Source: Sporobolomyces roseus
Taxonomy: Eukaryota > Basidiomycota > Microbotryomycetes > Sporidiobolales > Sporidiobolaceae
Reading direction: 5' to 3'
DNA: 64,000 nt
Assembly (NCBI GenBank): GCA_016617785.1
Contig: JADILM010000004.1
Coordinates: 1,674,001-1,738,000, forward strand
In this document: piece by piece, positions 1 to 11,707 of the stretch
How the letters are laid out: each line of letters starts with the position of its first letter
Position numbering within the stretch: the stretch's first letter is position 1
The notes under the pieces: model-generated
What the model saw: the letters and a program-made list of their open reading frames with translations, nothing else
The model's database searches: none
Told to the model about the DNA's origin: nothing
Program-made: the position numbers and the translations under genes

Positions 1-3000
1 TTGTTTAGTTATTGCGAGATTAGCTTGCTTGGGGATTGATCTGAGGCATTTTCGGAGAGAAGAAGGGAACTCACGGTGATTCCTCCTCTGCTTCCGCTCG
101 CTTTGAGTCGCCCTTTGTACTCTATAATACCAGCCTACTCTCGAACATTCCAGAGCTGGTCAAAGGGAGATTGGTGGGGGGTTGAGGGGAGAAGGAAACG
201 AGTTGGTGAGATTGAGTGGGTGAACATGACTTGATAGCGCTGATCCCGGGAGAGCGATACGTATAGTGTACGCTCAGACTGTCGACATCAAAGAGGAGTC
301 AAGATTAGCTTGATCAGGCATCGAACAGACGAATTTTGAGAGGAAATGGGGAAACTTACAGGGATTCCTCCATCAACTCCCCTTGAACCAAGCCAGCACT
401 CTAACTGTACGATCTCCCATTCTATTCCCGACATCACAAGCATTCTAAAGCAGCGAAAACAAAGCTGATGGGAGCAACTTTGGCGGTGTTTCAACATTTC
501 TACCTGTACAAGCCGATAGACGAGTCAGCGTTCGCTCCTACGCTTCCCACTAGTACTCTCTATACGCTCGCGTTACCCCCACCGCTTCCCACACTCTCAG
601 AGAGAATTGAATACGTACCAAAACCTCTCATCTTTCACTCGATTATCCTCTTCGCTCTCATCCGCTGCAGTCTATCCTTCGCACTCGATCATATCCTACA
701 CCATTCGAAAGTATCCAGAGTTTGTAGTTGAGGTGTTTGAGATGGTTGACAGCGAGCAGGAGAAGCGTTTTGAAAGAGAGCGAGTTGATTGATTCAATTG
801 AGAGGGATCTACCTCCTTCCGAAGCTTGTTGAGCCTCCAGCAGTACTCAGTAGCGTACTCCCTATGATCTGAGCCAAACTTGAGCGTGTTTCGTGTGAGT
901 TGCTTCCTCCCTCTCTCGTCCTTTTCGCAACTTCACATTTCGCAACTTTCATCTCGAACGCAATCTCTGCTGTCAATTTCGAGACCAGTGATAGTACTCT
1001 GTGAATGGTATGCCGTCGACTCGTCCCCCGCCTAGATCACGTGCACCTCTCTCTTTCTCTCGCGCACTCGTTCTTCGCAATTTCGCACTTGACGTGACAA
1101 AGACAATCTCTGCTGTCGATATATAGAGCGCTTCATTAGTGAAATTCTTCAAGGTGGTCACGATAGTACTGGAACGTTTCGGAGATTCCCAAGAACAAGG
1201 TTCCCGTTCAAGGTTTCGCATCGAACGAGATTCTTTGTCGAATGACTCTTTCACTCAAAGCTACTCAAGAGACAGACTGTCGGGCTCTGTTTGAAGAGCT
1301 CTCTCCAACAGTACTAGTCTCGTCCCTTCTCTGTTTGAACGTTCTGCTCTAGGTACCGGTTTCCGACTTTCGCGGCTTTTATCTTTCCGTTGCTTTCACA
1401 GACCAAGTCCTCCCGTTCAAAGCTACTATTCTCTCTCCTTCTCACTCTGGGGAGACAGTCACAACCAGAGAGCAACCATCTATTCACCGGAAGACAGCAT
1501 TCCCATTCGCTTTGCAAGGTTCTTTGACCGCTTTCCCTCTTCTCCTACTTTCACTTTCGCTTCCTTTCGCGACTAGCTTCCCTCCCTTCTCTAACGGAAA
1601 CGCCAGCTTACACACTCCACAGAGCTGAAACTCTTGTCCTCTGTTTCCCAAGCTAGTTGGTGGGAGCCTCAAAAACGAACTTTTCGCATTTTCAGCTGTT
1701 TCCCTACCTTTGCACTAGTCTGGCCAATCCCCAATCCTCACTCTCTCTCTATAGCTCATCCTTTCTAGCTGGCCCGCTCTCACTCTCTCAGCTGTCTCTC
1801 TTCCTCAAACTAAAAGAGAAGGAGATGATTGCAAGACGTTGAAGCGAATCCAGTAGATTCGAGTCGAACTTCAGATTCCAGAACTTTCTATCTCGACACA
1901 GCGACTTGCTCTTCAACCTTCTTTCGAGGATTGAACGACGCCGAGCAGTGTCTAGTCAGCTCAAGTCGATCGCAAGAGATGAGCAACGAGTTTGTATCGA
2001 AAGTGGTGATTTCTGGCCTTGCACAGCTCCGTCAGGCATTCGCGTTGGCTACTCTCAATTTGAGCTAACAACTACTGTGTAGACTCTTTGAACGGCAAGA
2101 TGCGTGTCACAGTGAGAGGAGTGGGTGCTTCATCAAAGTTTCGGATTGTTCGCGTTGCGTCAAGATTTTCAAACAGCTTTTCGCGCCAACAGTCTGCAAG
2201 GTTCCGACCCGGAGGCGGCAGTGGAGGATTGTTACTCATTCTATTTTGCGCTCGTGTCAGCCTAGAGTTGTCAGCTATACCTCATCCAGAAAAGGTGACT
2301 TTCTGACTTCTCGTCGGGTTCCGCACCTGTGATCATTTCTGTCTGCAGAAGCAGACATGGGCGCGTGATCAAAGCTCCTGTTCCCAACTGAAATGAGCGA
2401 GATAGCGAAAGGTTGTACCCATCTTGAGAGATGCTCGCTTTCAAAAGAAGAGTTCGGCTAAAGCCTGAGACCGCATCTAGAATTGAGCTGCAGCTCCTCA
2501 TACAGACTGTCACAGAGCTTCTATCTGCTGCTTCTGCCGGCTTGGGTGAGTCAGAAAAGATCAAGGCTATGTATTTGACACTGAGGACGATAGGACGAGT
2601 CAACATTTGAATTGCGAGCCGGCTCTTGCAAGCTCAACACCGCACAGTCAGGTGTAGCGAGCCAGGTCTGATATCAACAAACAGAAGATCAGGACAGAAG
2701 ACCAGCGTATATCGAAAGCGATTCCGGCCTCGCTTCAAGCGGGAGTTTTCGCAGAGTTTTGGACCTTTTTGATCGAGAGGTCAAAAAGCTTTTTTTTTTT
2801 TTGTCGCACAGATTGCGCATGCCGTTCTTCGCTGACAGAAAGTGCAACTACTTTCTGAGCTTCTCCCGCGGATCAATGTCGGCAAGAATTGCGAGGGATC
2901 TGCTCCTTTCGTTGTTTCACAAAGACCACTGCAAGCTGGAATTGTGTTTTGTTACAACTGCTGTCCATGTCTTCAGGCAAGAAATTCGCTAGATGACTGA

Positions 3001-3140
3001 CTGTCAATGGTGGCGCGCTCACGAGGGAAGGCGGAAAAGCAAATCCCTTTGTTCTCTATGCTCAGACCGCTGAACTTCAAAATTCTGGGGTTAATCAGTA
3101 TCACGTTTGGGAAAGCAGCCCTGGTTCCTTGCTCAATTTT
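1..3140. other. Region without a confident gene
   Basis: I could not assemble a protein gene here. Open frames are short and lack family motifs. On the minus strand two donor-like ends, GGAATCACC followed by GTGAGT near 76 and GGAATCCCT followed by GTAAGT near 358, together with an acceptor-like CTTTAG near 445, could be exons of a gene or non-coding transcript that runs off the left edge. Around 950-1120 the phrase CAATCTCTGCTGTC occurs twice next to TTTCGCAA-type words, an imperfect direct repeat. The right end holds a hairpin and T-run that are listed separately. Confidence 0.4.
2765..2802 (+). terminator. Hairpin plus 13-T run, possible Pol III transcript end
   Basis: Positions 2765-2774 (CTTTTTGATC) pair over 10 bp, including one G-T wobble, with 2779-2788 (GGTCAAAAAG). 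They enclose a GAGA tetraloop of the GNRA type, and an unbroken run of 13 T follows at 2790-2802. This is the form of a small-RNA 3' end or Pol III terminator. No A/B box, U6, SRP or RNase P signature was recognised upstream, so the transcript itself is unidentified and the signal may be fortuitous. Confidence 0.35.
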
Positions 3141-3152
3141 GACCTGCCACAG

Positions 3153-4408
3153 ACCCGTTCACTTCTTCGAAGTTTCGGGAACAAGCTATCATCGTCACTC
3201 ATGTCCTCGACGTCCACTTTCGACACGCAAGTCTCGACATCGTTCGTCGTCTCACGACGAATTCTCGAAGACCTCGCAAGGATACTCAAGATTCCGCCAG
3301 ACTCGAGGAAGAGGCGGCACCACTCGAGCTACACGTAGTGAGAGTATCGACAAGTCCGATCACGAGGAAAGAGGAGGAACAGGAACTGGCAAGATTTCGC
3401 CAAAATGGGATCAAAATCATCCTTCACTCCGTCAAGCCCGCTTCTTCCCTTCGCCTTTCCCTCTCTCAGTTCAACGCTCCTACGATACCTCTGTCCGATG
3501 TCCTCGATAGTATACTCCCTCCCGGCTCTTCCCTGAACGATCGTCTTTGTTTCGTCGGATACATCTTTCGACCAACATCAACTAAAGGGGATCCCTTCTT
3601 CACTTCATTCCTCACAATACTCACCGCCAAGCTCTACAAGAATAGCTGCTCGTCGATCTCAGCTAGTCCACTACCTCTCACCGTTTATCTACCCCCTCGA
3701 CCAACCTCTTCAGACTTCGACCTGGACCTCCCCGCCGACCAAGTCCTTTCGCTTCAGCTTCTCCACCTCGCTTCCGAGACTATGCAAGCTCAAAGTCCTT
3801 CTCCCTCTCCAGACGAGCAAAAGACAGCGAACAAGCTCGAACGACGAAGTCTCCAACTCCTTTCTTCCCCTCCATCCGCCTCAAAGCTTCATCGACGAAC
3901 CCTCTCGTCCACTCCCCCCTTCTCCTCATCTATCAAGCCTCTCATCCTCCGACCCGCACCGGGACCAATTCAATCCGTTTCAATGCGAATCTCTCTGCCT
4001 CTTTCCTCAACTTCGAAAACTCTCGATCTCTCGCTCAAAGTCACCGAATGCCTCCCTCCCATGAATGATAAATTCGAATTGCCCACGTATATCGACAAAT
4101 TCGAACTACCTCCTACACCACCTCCTTCCCCTCCTCCCAAACTCAAACTTTCTATTCCCACTGTCCCGCTTCCCTCCTCCTCACTATATTCCCCCTTATC
4201 TCCGATCTCCCCTCTTTTCGACCCATCGCTCTACACGCCGATTGAGAAACCGAGACAATATCGCAATCGCATAAAACCGAGGTCGAGGCAGAATTCGATA
4301 GGTTCGACGATGACTACGAAGGAGGGGGAGATGGATGAGAAGTGGAGGGAGATCAGGAGGTTGCTGTTATCGAGGAGGGGGAAAGCGAGTGAGAGGTCGG
4401 GCGTTTGA
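3153..4408 (+). CDS. Hypothetical Ser/Pro-rich protein, 5' end uncertain
   Basis: I do not recognise a family. The coding frame is open from just after a TGA at 3140 to the stop at 4408, about 418 codons. It contains no ATG before a plausible start, so a first exon probably lies upstream. An acceptor-like CTGCCACAG ends at 3152. The N-terminal third looks ordered (IIVTHVLDVHF, then HSVKPASS and LCFVGYIF stretches). The middle and C-terminal parts are rich in Ser and Pro (PTPPPSPPPKLK, SPLSPISPLFDP), and the tail is basic (RNRIKPRSRQ, RRLLLSRRGK). It sits in the same direction as, and 551 bp from the 3' end of, RPL30, which runs convergently towards it. The frame is likely to be real because a continuous reading extends well past the first near-cognate start. 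The exact start and the function are unknown. Confidence 0.6.
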
Positions 4409-4959
4409 ATGGAGATGAGGAGGAAAGAGGACAGGTTTGTTTGCTTGGCGTATCTCCTGTTGCTTTAGTATCACACGTAATGTATCTCCTGAAAGTATTG
4501 CTCACTCTCGCGGGCGAAAGAAGTCCAGTGGAAGGAGACAAGAGAGTATTGCAGATGAGTTAATCTAAAAAGCAAAACTAGAATGTGCAACCTGAAAGAT
4601 TGATCTTGACGAGTACTGAGTAAGAGTGAATCCGAAGCGACGACAAAGTCGAAAGAGATGGGAGAGAAAGGAAGAGAAGAAAGGAAGAGAGAAAACCGAA
4701 AACCGACCGAATCTCGACGAAAACGATTCCACCCCAAGCTTGAAGCCCCCATCCCATCAATCTCTCCAGGCATGTAAGCCCTTCTCAGAGGTTGAGGTTC
4801 TAAAGATCCGTCAAGTTTCCACACACTGTTCAAAAATGAAAAGAGAACCTCCCAACTAATAAAAGTTTCCCTCCTCTTCATAAAAACAATGGTTTCCACC
4901 TCAACAAACCCCTCTTTTCTCATCCTTTACATCATCCTGATAACGCTCTTGCGAGACGT

Positions 4960-5705
4960 TTATTGGGTGACGGAGAGGAGGTCAGAGTCACCAGCATCTT
5001 GGATACTGAGGACACCGACACGGAAAAGTTTACCTACAAATCGCACGAATACATGAGTTGCGCTCGTGAAACGGGAAGAGGGGGAATGAGAGGCGTACCG
5101 GCAGCAGTTCCGAGAGCGACGTTCGAACCTTGGTAAAGGTGAACGGGGGTCTTGGAAAGCATGGCGTAGTACTCGAGTTCGGAACGACGAAGGGGAGGAG
5201 TGTTTCCCGAGATCAAGACGAGTTTCGACTTGCCCGATCGCATCGCCTTCAAGGTCGACTTGTAACCGAGAGCGTACTTGCCCGACTTGATGACGAGGGC
5301 GAGACGCGAGTTGATGTTGTCTGCCGACTTTTTAACCTTCTTTTGGGCAGCGGGGGCCACTGTAGAGCGGGGGACAAGGGTAACAATGGTCAGCGTATCA
5401 TTCTTATATAGCTAGGAGGTGCTTAGCTAGTCCCTAGCGCTTTATTCGCTAATCTTGTCCGTCCTCAGCTCGACCCTGATAACTCGCTTCTCTCAACTCT
5501 GATAGCCTGGCCTACTTTGGCAACTCAATCCTCTTTTCCAACCCTCTCTCTTGACCTGGTTCCAGTGGCGTAGGTAGTCGAGGTCGGGATGATTGAGAGA
5601 TGAAGTTTTTTCTCGGGGTTTTCGAGAGAGGTGAAGACTGGCGAGGGAGGCTCAAGCGGGACTAGGATAGGTTGTAGAGGAGATTGTAGTGCTAGTATAC
5701 TCACT
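4960..5705 (-). CDS. RPL30: 60S ribosomal protein L30 (eL30)
   Basis: Large-subunit ribosomal protein eL30, a small RNA-binding protein of the L7Ae/L30e/S12e fold. The reading [19 protein letters not shown], then [20 protein letters not shown] and the ending [20 protein letters not shown], are highly characteristic. The protein is 111 residues, against 105 in budding yeast. There are three coding exons. The A of the start codon is at 5705. A 345-nt intron (5360-5704, GTGAGT...CTACAG) splits it from TG at 5358-5359. A second intron (5034-5098) uses a GTACGC donor and lies inside a Gly codon. The unusually long first intron is typical of ribosomal-protein genes and may hold regulatory sequence. 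I saw no box C/D snoRNA in it. It is divergent from TAF10 with 190 bp between start codons. Confidence 0.97.
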
Positions 5706-5895
5706 TGCTACTGTTTTGAAGTTGAGGGGAGTGACGAGAACGTGAGAGAAAGAAAAGAAGGAAACAAATGGACGATTCAATTCATTTAATATTTCTTATT
5801 TATTTGCTATCCCTCCCCTGACTCGCCGAATCTCATCAATTCGCTCCTCTTCCCTCCACTCCACCTCTCCACCCGCTCCCACTACCCAAGCCAAT
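5706..5895. promoter_or_regulatory. Divergent promoter, RPL30 / TAF10
   Basis: This 190-bp spacer separates the start codons of RPL30 (minus) and TAF10 (plus) and must hold the 5' leaders and core promoters of both. It contains an AT-rich block (TTTAATATTTCTTATTTATTT) near 5785 and a CT-rich leader next to the TAF10 start. No specific factor site was recognised. Confidence 0.6.
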
Positions 5896-6649
5896 ATGAA
5901 CCCTAACGATTTCTACCTGCGTCAACAACCGGTAGCATCCACCTCGACCTCGTCACAACCTCAACTCGATCAATCCACTTCATCCACAAATGCTTCATCT
6001 CTCAATCAAGACAAACCAAAGACACAGAAGGAGTTGGAACAAGAGAAGAAAGATGCAGAGCTAGCAGAGTTACTTGAACAAATGGATCAATATAAACCAG
6101 TCGTAAGTTGAAACAATTTGCTCTCTCTCTCTCTCAACTTCCTTTCCTCCTCTGTACTGGAGACTGCCTGAATGCATTCGTGACTCTTAGATCCCGGATG
6201 AAGTGACGGATTATTACCTTCAAAGATCTGGATTCGATACAAACGACGTGAGAGTGTACGCAAATCCCTCTCCTCCATCCTCTCTGATCTCTCACTGACC
6301 GACTGACTACCTCAACCTGTACAACCGAATACAGGAAACGATTACTAGCCTTGGCAGCTCAGAAATTCGTATCGTCAATTTCGCAAGATGCTTTCCAATA
6401 TGCGAGAGCGAGAACCGCTGCTGCTCCAGGTGGACGCAATAACCAGTCAACAGCACAAGGAGGTAGCTCGACAGCGGGTGGGGGAGCAAAGGTGAGCTCA
6501 CCGAATGAATCAGTCGGATTCGAGAGAAGGACTGACCCGGCTTCGTAATCCCACAGGGTCGTCAACGTACGGTTCTGACTATGGATGACCTCTCGGCGGC
6601 GTTGAAGGAATATGGAGTCGACGCTGGTCGAGCGGCTTACTATCTCTGA
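5896..6649 (+). CDS. TAF10: TFIID/SAGA subunit TAF10
   Basis: Histone-fold subunit shared by TFIID and SAGA in RNA polymerase II initiation. The conserved block is read across exons 2-4: IPDEVTDYYLQRSGF, then KRLLALAAQKFVSSISQDAF, then TVLTMDDLSAALKEYGV, the typical alpha1-alpha2-alpha3 TAF10 fold. About 65 residues at the N-terminus are Ser/Thr/Gln-rich. Four exons (5896-6102, 6191-6255, 6335-6491, 6557-6649) give 173 residues, close to the family's usual core length plus a short disordered head. Intron 2 has a GTACGC donor and splits the Val codon of DVRVKR. Intron 1 has a CT repeat at 6121-6135. The ATG at 5896 is the first in frame after the CT-rich leader. The gene converges on RPC53 with 176 bp between stop codons. 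Confidence 0.95.
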
Positions 6650-6825
6650 ACAGACAACTCTCGGTTTCGTTGCATTTCCTAACTTTTCTGTTTCTGTTTC
6701 TCTCTCTCTTTCGTACCCCTTGTCTCCAGTAGTGTAAACATAAAATGTAGTTGTCCTCTCGCACAAAGACGCAAGGAGAGCTGTCGTTCAAGGGTCGTTT
6801 CTATTGACAAAAAGAAGAGATCCTG

Positions 6826-9127
6826 CTACTTCATCTTTCCCGTACCAGTTTCCTTTTTGACTCCCAACTTTGCCAACCTCGCTTCCCTATCCGCCTTCTT
6901 CTCTGCCTCTTCCTGCTTGCCAACTTTCTCCAATAAATCCGTAATCTCGGGTACGACGATGAACTTCTTCGAAGTTTGACCGATACAAACGAGAGAGTTG
7001 GGAGGTGGATCCTTCTTGTTCCATTTTGGTTGATCGTCGTCCGAGTCATCACTTGATTCACTCGATGATGAGTCCTCCTCCTCCTCGTCCTCCTCTTCTG
7101 AAGTTTCCTCATCCGATGAACCTTTCGCTGCGTTCTTGGGTTTCTTCGCATCAAAGATCGAATCCTTTCCCTTCTTCTTCTTCCCCTTTGAATCTTTACT
7201 TGACTTGCCCTTCTTCTTCCTCGACGAGGCTCCATTCTCATCCTTCTTCTTAGTCCTCAACGGATGATCCAACACCGCGATCTCCTGCAAGAAGCTAGGT
7301 TGAGCAGCCGGCAACACCTCATACTTCAAATCCCCATTCAACTTGAGCGTGACTTTCCCACTCCTGTGAACTCGCAACTTCCCAATCTTTCCACTTTCCT
7401 CACTCCACCTCGCAGCTTTTTGAGTTCGAGTTCCACTTCGACCCCAATCGGGAGGGACGGGTTTTCGAGCGGCTGCTGAAGAGGTTTGAGAAGCGTCAGG
7501 GTCGGGCTTGATAGGTTTCTTTTCCGAGGACGAGTCCGAGTCGCTGTTTTCTTCTTTCTTCGAATCGGAGAGGGAGAGGTTGTCGAGTTTCGGTGATTCC
7601 TGTGGGGCGAAAGTAGGGAATTTGCGAGGGAATTGGAACATGTATAGATCGAGGCGATTGTTGTCCTATCATAATAAGTCGGCGTTCAGTCGGAGCTGAT
7701 TGTAAGGGAAGAGAACGAGGCGACTCACCTTGAAATCGAAAGCTTCGCTCAGATTGATCTCCTTCTTCTCTTCTTCCTCGAGATCCTTCAAGTCCTTTGC
7801 ATCTTTCTCGTCGAGATCGAATCCAGCGAAAGTACTCTCCTTCGAATCGAACGTCATCGATTTCGCTTCACTCGGACCTGGAGTAGCATTTGGCGTGGCG
7901 TCGATCGACATCGAGTCGTCTCTGGGTTCATCCTTGACTTGCACTCGATCACCAGCCTTGAGAGCTGTAAGAAGGTTGCTCGTAAGCTTCCGGATTCGAT
8001 GAAAAACGCGGAAAAAGCAAACGTCTCGACTTACCTTCCTTCTTGAGTCGTTCAGTCTTCCTCTCCTGCAACCTCCTGATCTTCGTTCTCAACACTTTCG
8101 GATCCCTCGGCAACACCAACGGAGGAACTCCCTTCCCTTCCTCATCATCACTTCCCCCATCGCTCAATCCAATATCGTTCAAATCCGTCGCTCGAATCCT
8201 CATTCTCCTCCCTCCTCCTCCAGAATCTGAATCGTCTTCTGCTCCTTCGAGGTCTGAGGCGTCTTCATCTTGATTGAGTTGGGCATTGAGGGTTCCTTCG
8301 CGAGATGCGGCCATCACTGCGGCTCCTGATGCAGTAGCTGCTCGAGCACCCCAAGCGCGAGCTATGGAAAATGTATGGGAGCGAGTCAGTACTTCGTGAC
8401 TGATGAAGAGCGGGAGGTGGAACTTACGAGCACCTCCTGGACCTTGCGCCATCGGTCCGCTTGCGGTCATTTCGAGTTCTTGACGAGGTCGAGGAGCACG
8501 AGGACCTCGCTTCTTCCATCCGTCATCTTCCTATGAACGCGAGCGAGTCAGCTTGATCCAAGCGTGCATGCAGAAGAAGAGTGAAAGGGTAGCGAACCAT
8601 TTTGACATCTCTGCGAAGAAAGTCGAACAACACTAGATCAGCTCCTGAGCATTTTTAGGATAGAAGACTTTTACTCACTCATCATCACTGTACTGCTGTT
8701 CTTTCCCTTTCCTCCTCGCTGCCGCTGCCGCTACATTCGGTTTAAACTTTGGTTTCCCCGTCGCTCCTCCCGCTCCTGCACCCTTGAACTGACTCTGACT
8801 CCCCAACAAACCACCTACTCTATCCCTCGAGCTTCCAACTCCTACACTAGGTGCCCTAGAGCTTGCAACACCAACTGAAGGAACTCTTCTCAAGCTTGAA
8901 GCGCGAGCTGGTTGAGGCGTAGAACGTTCCCCAGTAGGTGCATCTTCCATTTGTACATCTTGTGGGACTGGAGTTGCGGATGCAGAGGTTGAGGTGGAGG
9001 TACGAGATCGAGGTTCTGGTGCTGGAGAGGGTGAAGCGGTGGGTTCTGTCAGACCTCCATTGAGCGTTACTCCTCCGATAGTACGTTTCCCTCTACCTCT
9101 ACCACGACCTCGTGGTGCGTCAGACAT
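6826..9127 (-). CDS. RPC53: RNA polymerase III subunit RPC4
   Basis: RNA polymerase III subunit C53/RPC4, which with C37 acts in promoter opening, termination and reinitiation. The C-terminal Rpc4 domain is clear: KIGKLRVHRSGKVTLKL, LKYEVLPAAQPSFLQEIAVL, and the end block SLVCIGQTSKKFIVVPEITDLL. Between these two halves lies a long Lys- and acidic Ser-rich insert. The N-terminus (MSDAPRGRGRGRGKR) is an RGG-like basic head followed by Ser/Pro-rich sequence. The gene has at least six coding exons. Exon 2 is a 13-nt microexon at 8598-8610 that is needed to keep frame between exons 1 and 3 and encodes part of DVKM. It is followed by an intron with a GTTCGC donor. Start ATG is 9125-9127, stop 6826-6828. 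Confidence 0.93.
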
Positions 9128-9626
9128 TGGTCAAGTTGTAGAGAGAGGTGAAAAGGTGAAAAAAGTTGGAAGACGAGACAGAAATTTAGAAATTTCGCAA
9201 GTCAAAAGAAGTGAAAATTGTATTCAGACTCGAGGCGGCTCATGGCAGATGCAACAGACGAAAGGAGAAGAAAACAGGTTTGATATGTCAGTACAAACAA
9301 ACAAAAAAACTAAAACTTTGGTTTGGAGAGTTGCGAGAGATTCCGAATTCCTATTCGTGCAAGCTGTGAAGGAACGACGTGTACAAGAGAGAGAAGAGAA
9401 GAGAAGAGCGTGTTATAAGGGGTATAAGGAGTGAATCGAATATACAACGAGTAGTGCAAAAGTCAATGAAAGATGAGAAATTCCGAAAGAGGATTGTCGA
9501 ATTTTGAGGAGAAGGAGAGCGACGATATAAATAAGAGTAAGCGGGAAGAAGAGGGTGTGTCGAATTAATCTAGTTGTACGTGCGAGAGTGGGAGATGCTT
9601 TGTTGATAGTACAGTATGTGAAAGAA
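9128..9626. other. Spacer between RPC53 promoter and the Con7-like gene's 3' end
   Basis: About 500 bp separating two minus-strand genes. It carries the 5' leader of RPC53 (A/G-rich on this strand) and the 3' UTR of the C2H2 gene. No coding frame, RNA gene or repeat was seen. Confidence 0.5.
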
Positions 9627-11707
9627 TTAATGTGAGATGGGTTCTTCTCCTTCGATATCCTCTTTGATCGCTCCGAACGTGCCATCTTCTGCAGCTCCAC
9701 CATTACTCGCTCCATTCATCGACAACTTGCCATTCAAACCAACCCCGAATCCGAGTGCGTTCCCGCCGTTCGAACCGTTCAAGAGAGCAGAAGGGTTGTA
9801 GCCGAGAATGGGTTGAGGCATCTTGACTTCTGGGGAAGCGAAGTGCTGCTGGAGAGAAGGTGCGGGAAGGGAGAATCTTCGATCGTGGTTATTGCTGAAC
9901 CGAGGAGAGGATTGAGGCAAATTGAACGTGGGAGAATGGAAAGTTTGAGGGGAATATTGTGTTGTGCCGTTCTGAGAAGACGTCGAGAGGGGTTGACCGA
10001 AAACGGGAGGGAAGAAGTGGGAAGGTGCAGTGACGGGTCGAGAAGAGTAAGGATCGTTGAAAGCGGTATTCAGCGGAGAAGGGTAATGAGAATGATAGTT
10101 CGTTTCGGTGGCGTAAGCGTTCGGTAGAGATGTTGGAGGAGCTGGGGCGTGGAAAGCTGAAGGACCTCCGATCGATGGAGGAGCCATGAAAGGTGCTGGC
10201 ATCGAGAAATGATATTCACCGGCACTCGTCGAAGGTCGAGGTCGATCGTTTCCAGGTAAGATTGGCATGATTCCGTTGGGTCCACCAAGTGGATCTGTCG
10301 TTGTTGGTAGAGTCGCTGGATTGGGAGGTTCCGTAGCGCGTTCTCGAGCAGCAGCTGCAGCCTCTGCCTTTTTCCGCTCCCTCCATGCTTTTCTCATTTC
10401 CTTGAATTCTGCATGATCAAATCCGAATCTGGTGAGCTCGCTTTTGTGACAGGTGACAGGATAGAGATCGGTTTGAACATACGGGCAGGAGTAGATTTAG
10501 GACCATGCTTCTGCATCGTTTTGTGCGAATTCAAGTGATTGAGAGTACCGTAAGATTTCGTACATCCAGGATAATCGCAATTGTACAACCGCTCGATCTC
10601 GTCGAACCTCCGCCGCGGTCGTTTCGTACTTTGTCCAGCTTGTTGAACAAAGTTGTACTGCTTCCCTGAACCAGTCGAAGATCTTCGTCGAGTCGAAGGT
10701 GAAGGTCCGACGAGGGATTCGGCAGTTGTCGGTCTGGTGAGGGATAAGGAAGTAGCGGGGTGACCAGTAGAATTGGAGGGATCGAGGATCGAGGTAGGGT
10801 AGTAGGAACCAGAAGGAGTTCGAGTCGATCCTGCAATGTTCATTTGCGATGTACCGATACCGGAGGAAGACGAAGGAGGGGCGTAGAAGAAGGGAGTCGT
10901 GCTCGTTGGGCTACCATCGTCGGCGCTAGCACTCGAGAAGGAGGAACGAGGGTCGATAGGTTGAGATGGATCTCCTGTTGTTGGTCGATATTGAGGTGCT
11001 CCGTGACTGGTATCGAGGTGATACTGGAAGCCCGTACTGCTGCCGATGTGGTCGTATACACCAGCAGAGTGCTGAGGAGCGTAGAAGGCGGAAGGAGCAG
11101 CCGAGTAGCCTGCTGAATTATGGAAGTAGCCAGGACCCGAAGGAGCTGTCATAGGTCGAGTGTTTCGGGCGTTGACGGTAGGATGAGGGTTGTAGAATGC
11201 ATGATGGGAAGTTCCATTAAGGGAGGAAGGAGGTACGCTGGCGAACGAAGGAAACGTGGCGGATCCAGGTAGAGTCGAAGAGGGATTCGTCTGCGGTGAG
11301 AGTGGTCGTTGGAAAGGGTTGCTGAACGTAGGTGCTCCCCGTAAACTGTCTCCACCTCCTCCCACGTATCCTCCTCCTCCACTTGCCCCATTTTTGGTCA
11401 AGTCCGCGAGCGCACCTAAAGAATCTGAAGGTTGCTGTCCCGATAATTGATCGAATCCTACTAACTTTGGTCTATCCGGTCCATCTTCTCCTTCTACATC
11501 TTGTGGGTGCTCTTGTAAAGCTGCGAGGCCATAAGGACCGGCGGAAGAAGAGGGTCTCGAATGAGAGAAAAGTGGACTGTGAGAATGAGTGAGAGGTACA
11601 TTTGCTGAAGATGAGGAAGCGTGTGAAGGTGGTGGTGGTGGAGGGATAGAAGAATTGTATCGGTTAGGGGAGAGGCCTGGAGGGTGGTAGGAGAAGGTGT
11701 CGGTCAT
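9627..11707 (-). CDS. Con7-like C2H2 zinc-finger transcription factor
   Basis: Nuclear DNA-binding protein with a single C2H2 finger, C-x4-C-x12-H-x5-H, in the reading YNCDYPGCTKSYGTLNHL followed by NSHKTMQKHG. Just before it is KRPRRRFDEIERL, and just after it, across an intron, FKEMRKAWRERKK. This block strongly resembles ascomycete Con7, a regulator of conidiation and infection morphogenesis. The shared core is seen in the sequence; the role in this organism is inference. The remaining sequence is low-complexity Ser/Pro/Asn/Gly, about 415 residues before the finger and 240 after it. The intron inside the conserved block has a GTATGT donor and splits the codon before FKE. I chose ATG 11705-11707 (MTDTFSYHPPG). 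The frame stays open upstream to about 11959, but that part is Ser/Leu-rich and reads like a leader. Confidence 0.85.

Noticed and set aside
2700..2802. tRNA, U6, SRP RNA or RNase P RNA before the T-run
   Set aside because: No A/B boxes, U6 core or other recognisable signature; only the 3' hairpin and T-run stand out.
5360..5704. snoRNA inside RPL30 intron 1
   Set aside because: I looked for box C (RTGATGA) and box D (CTGA) in proper order on the minus strand and found no pair.
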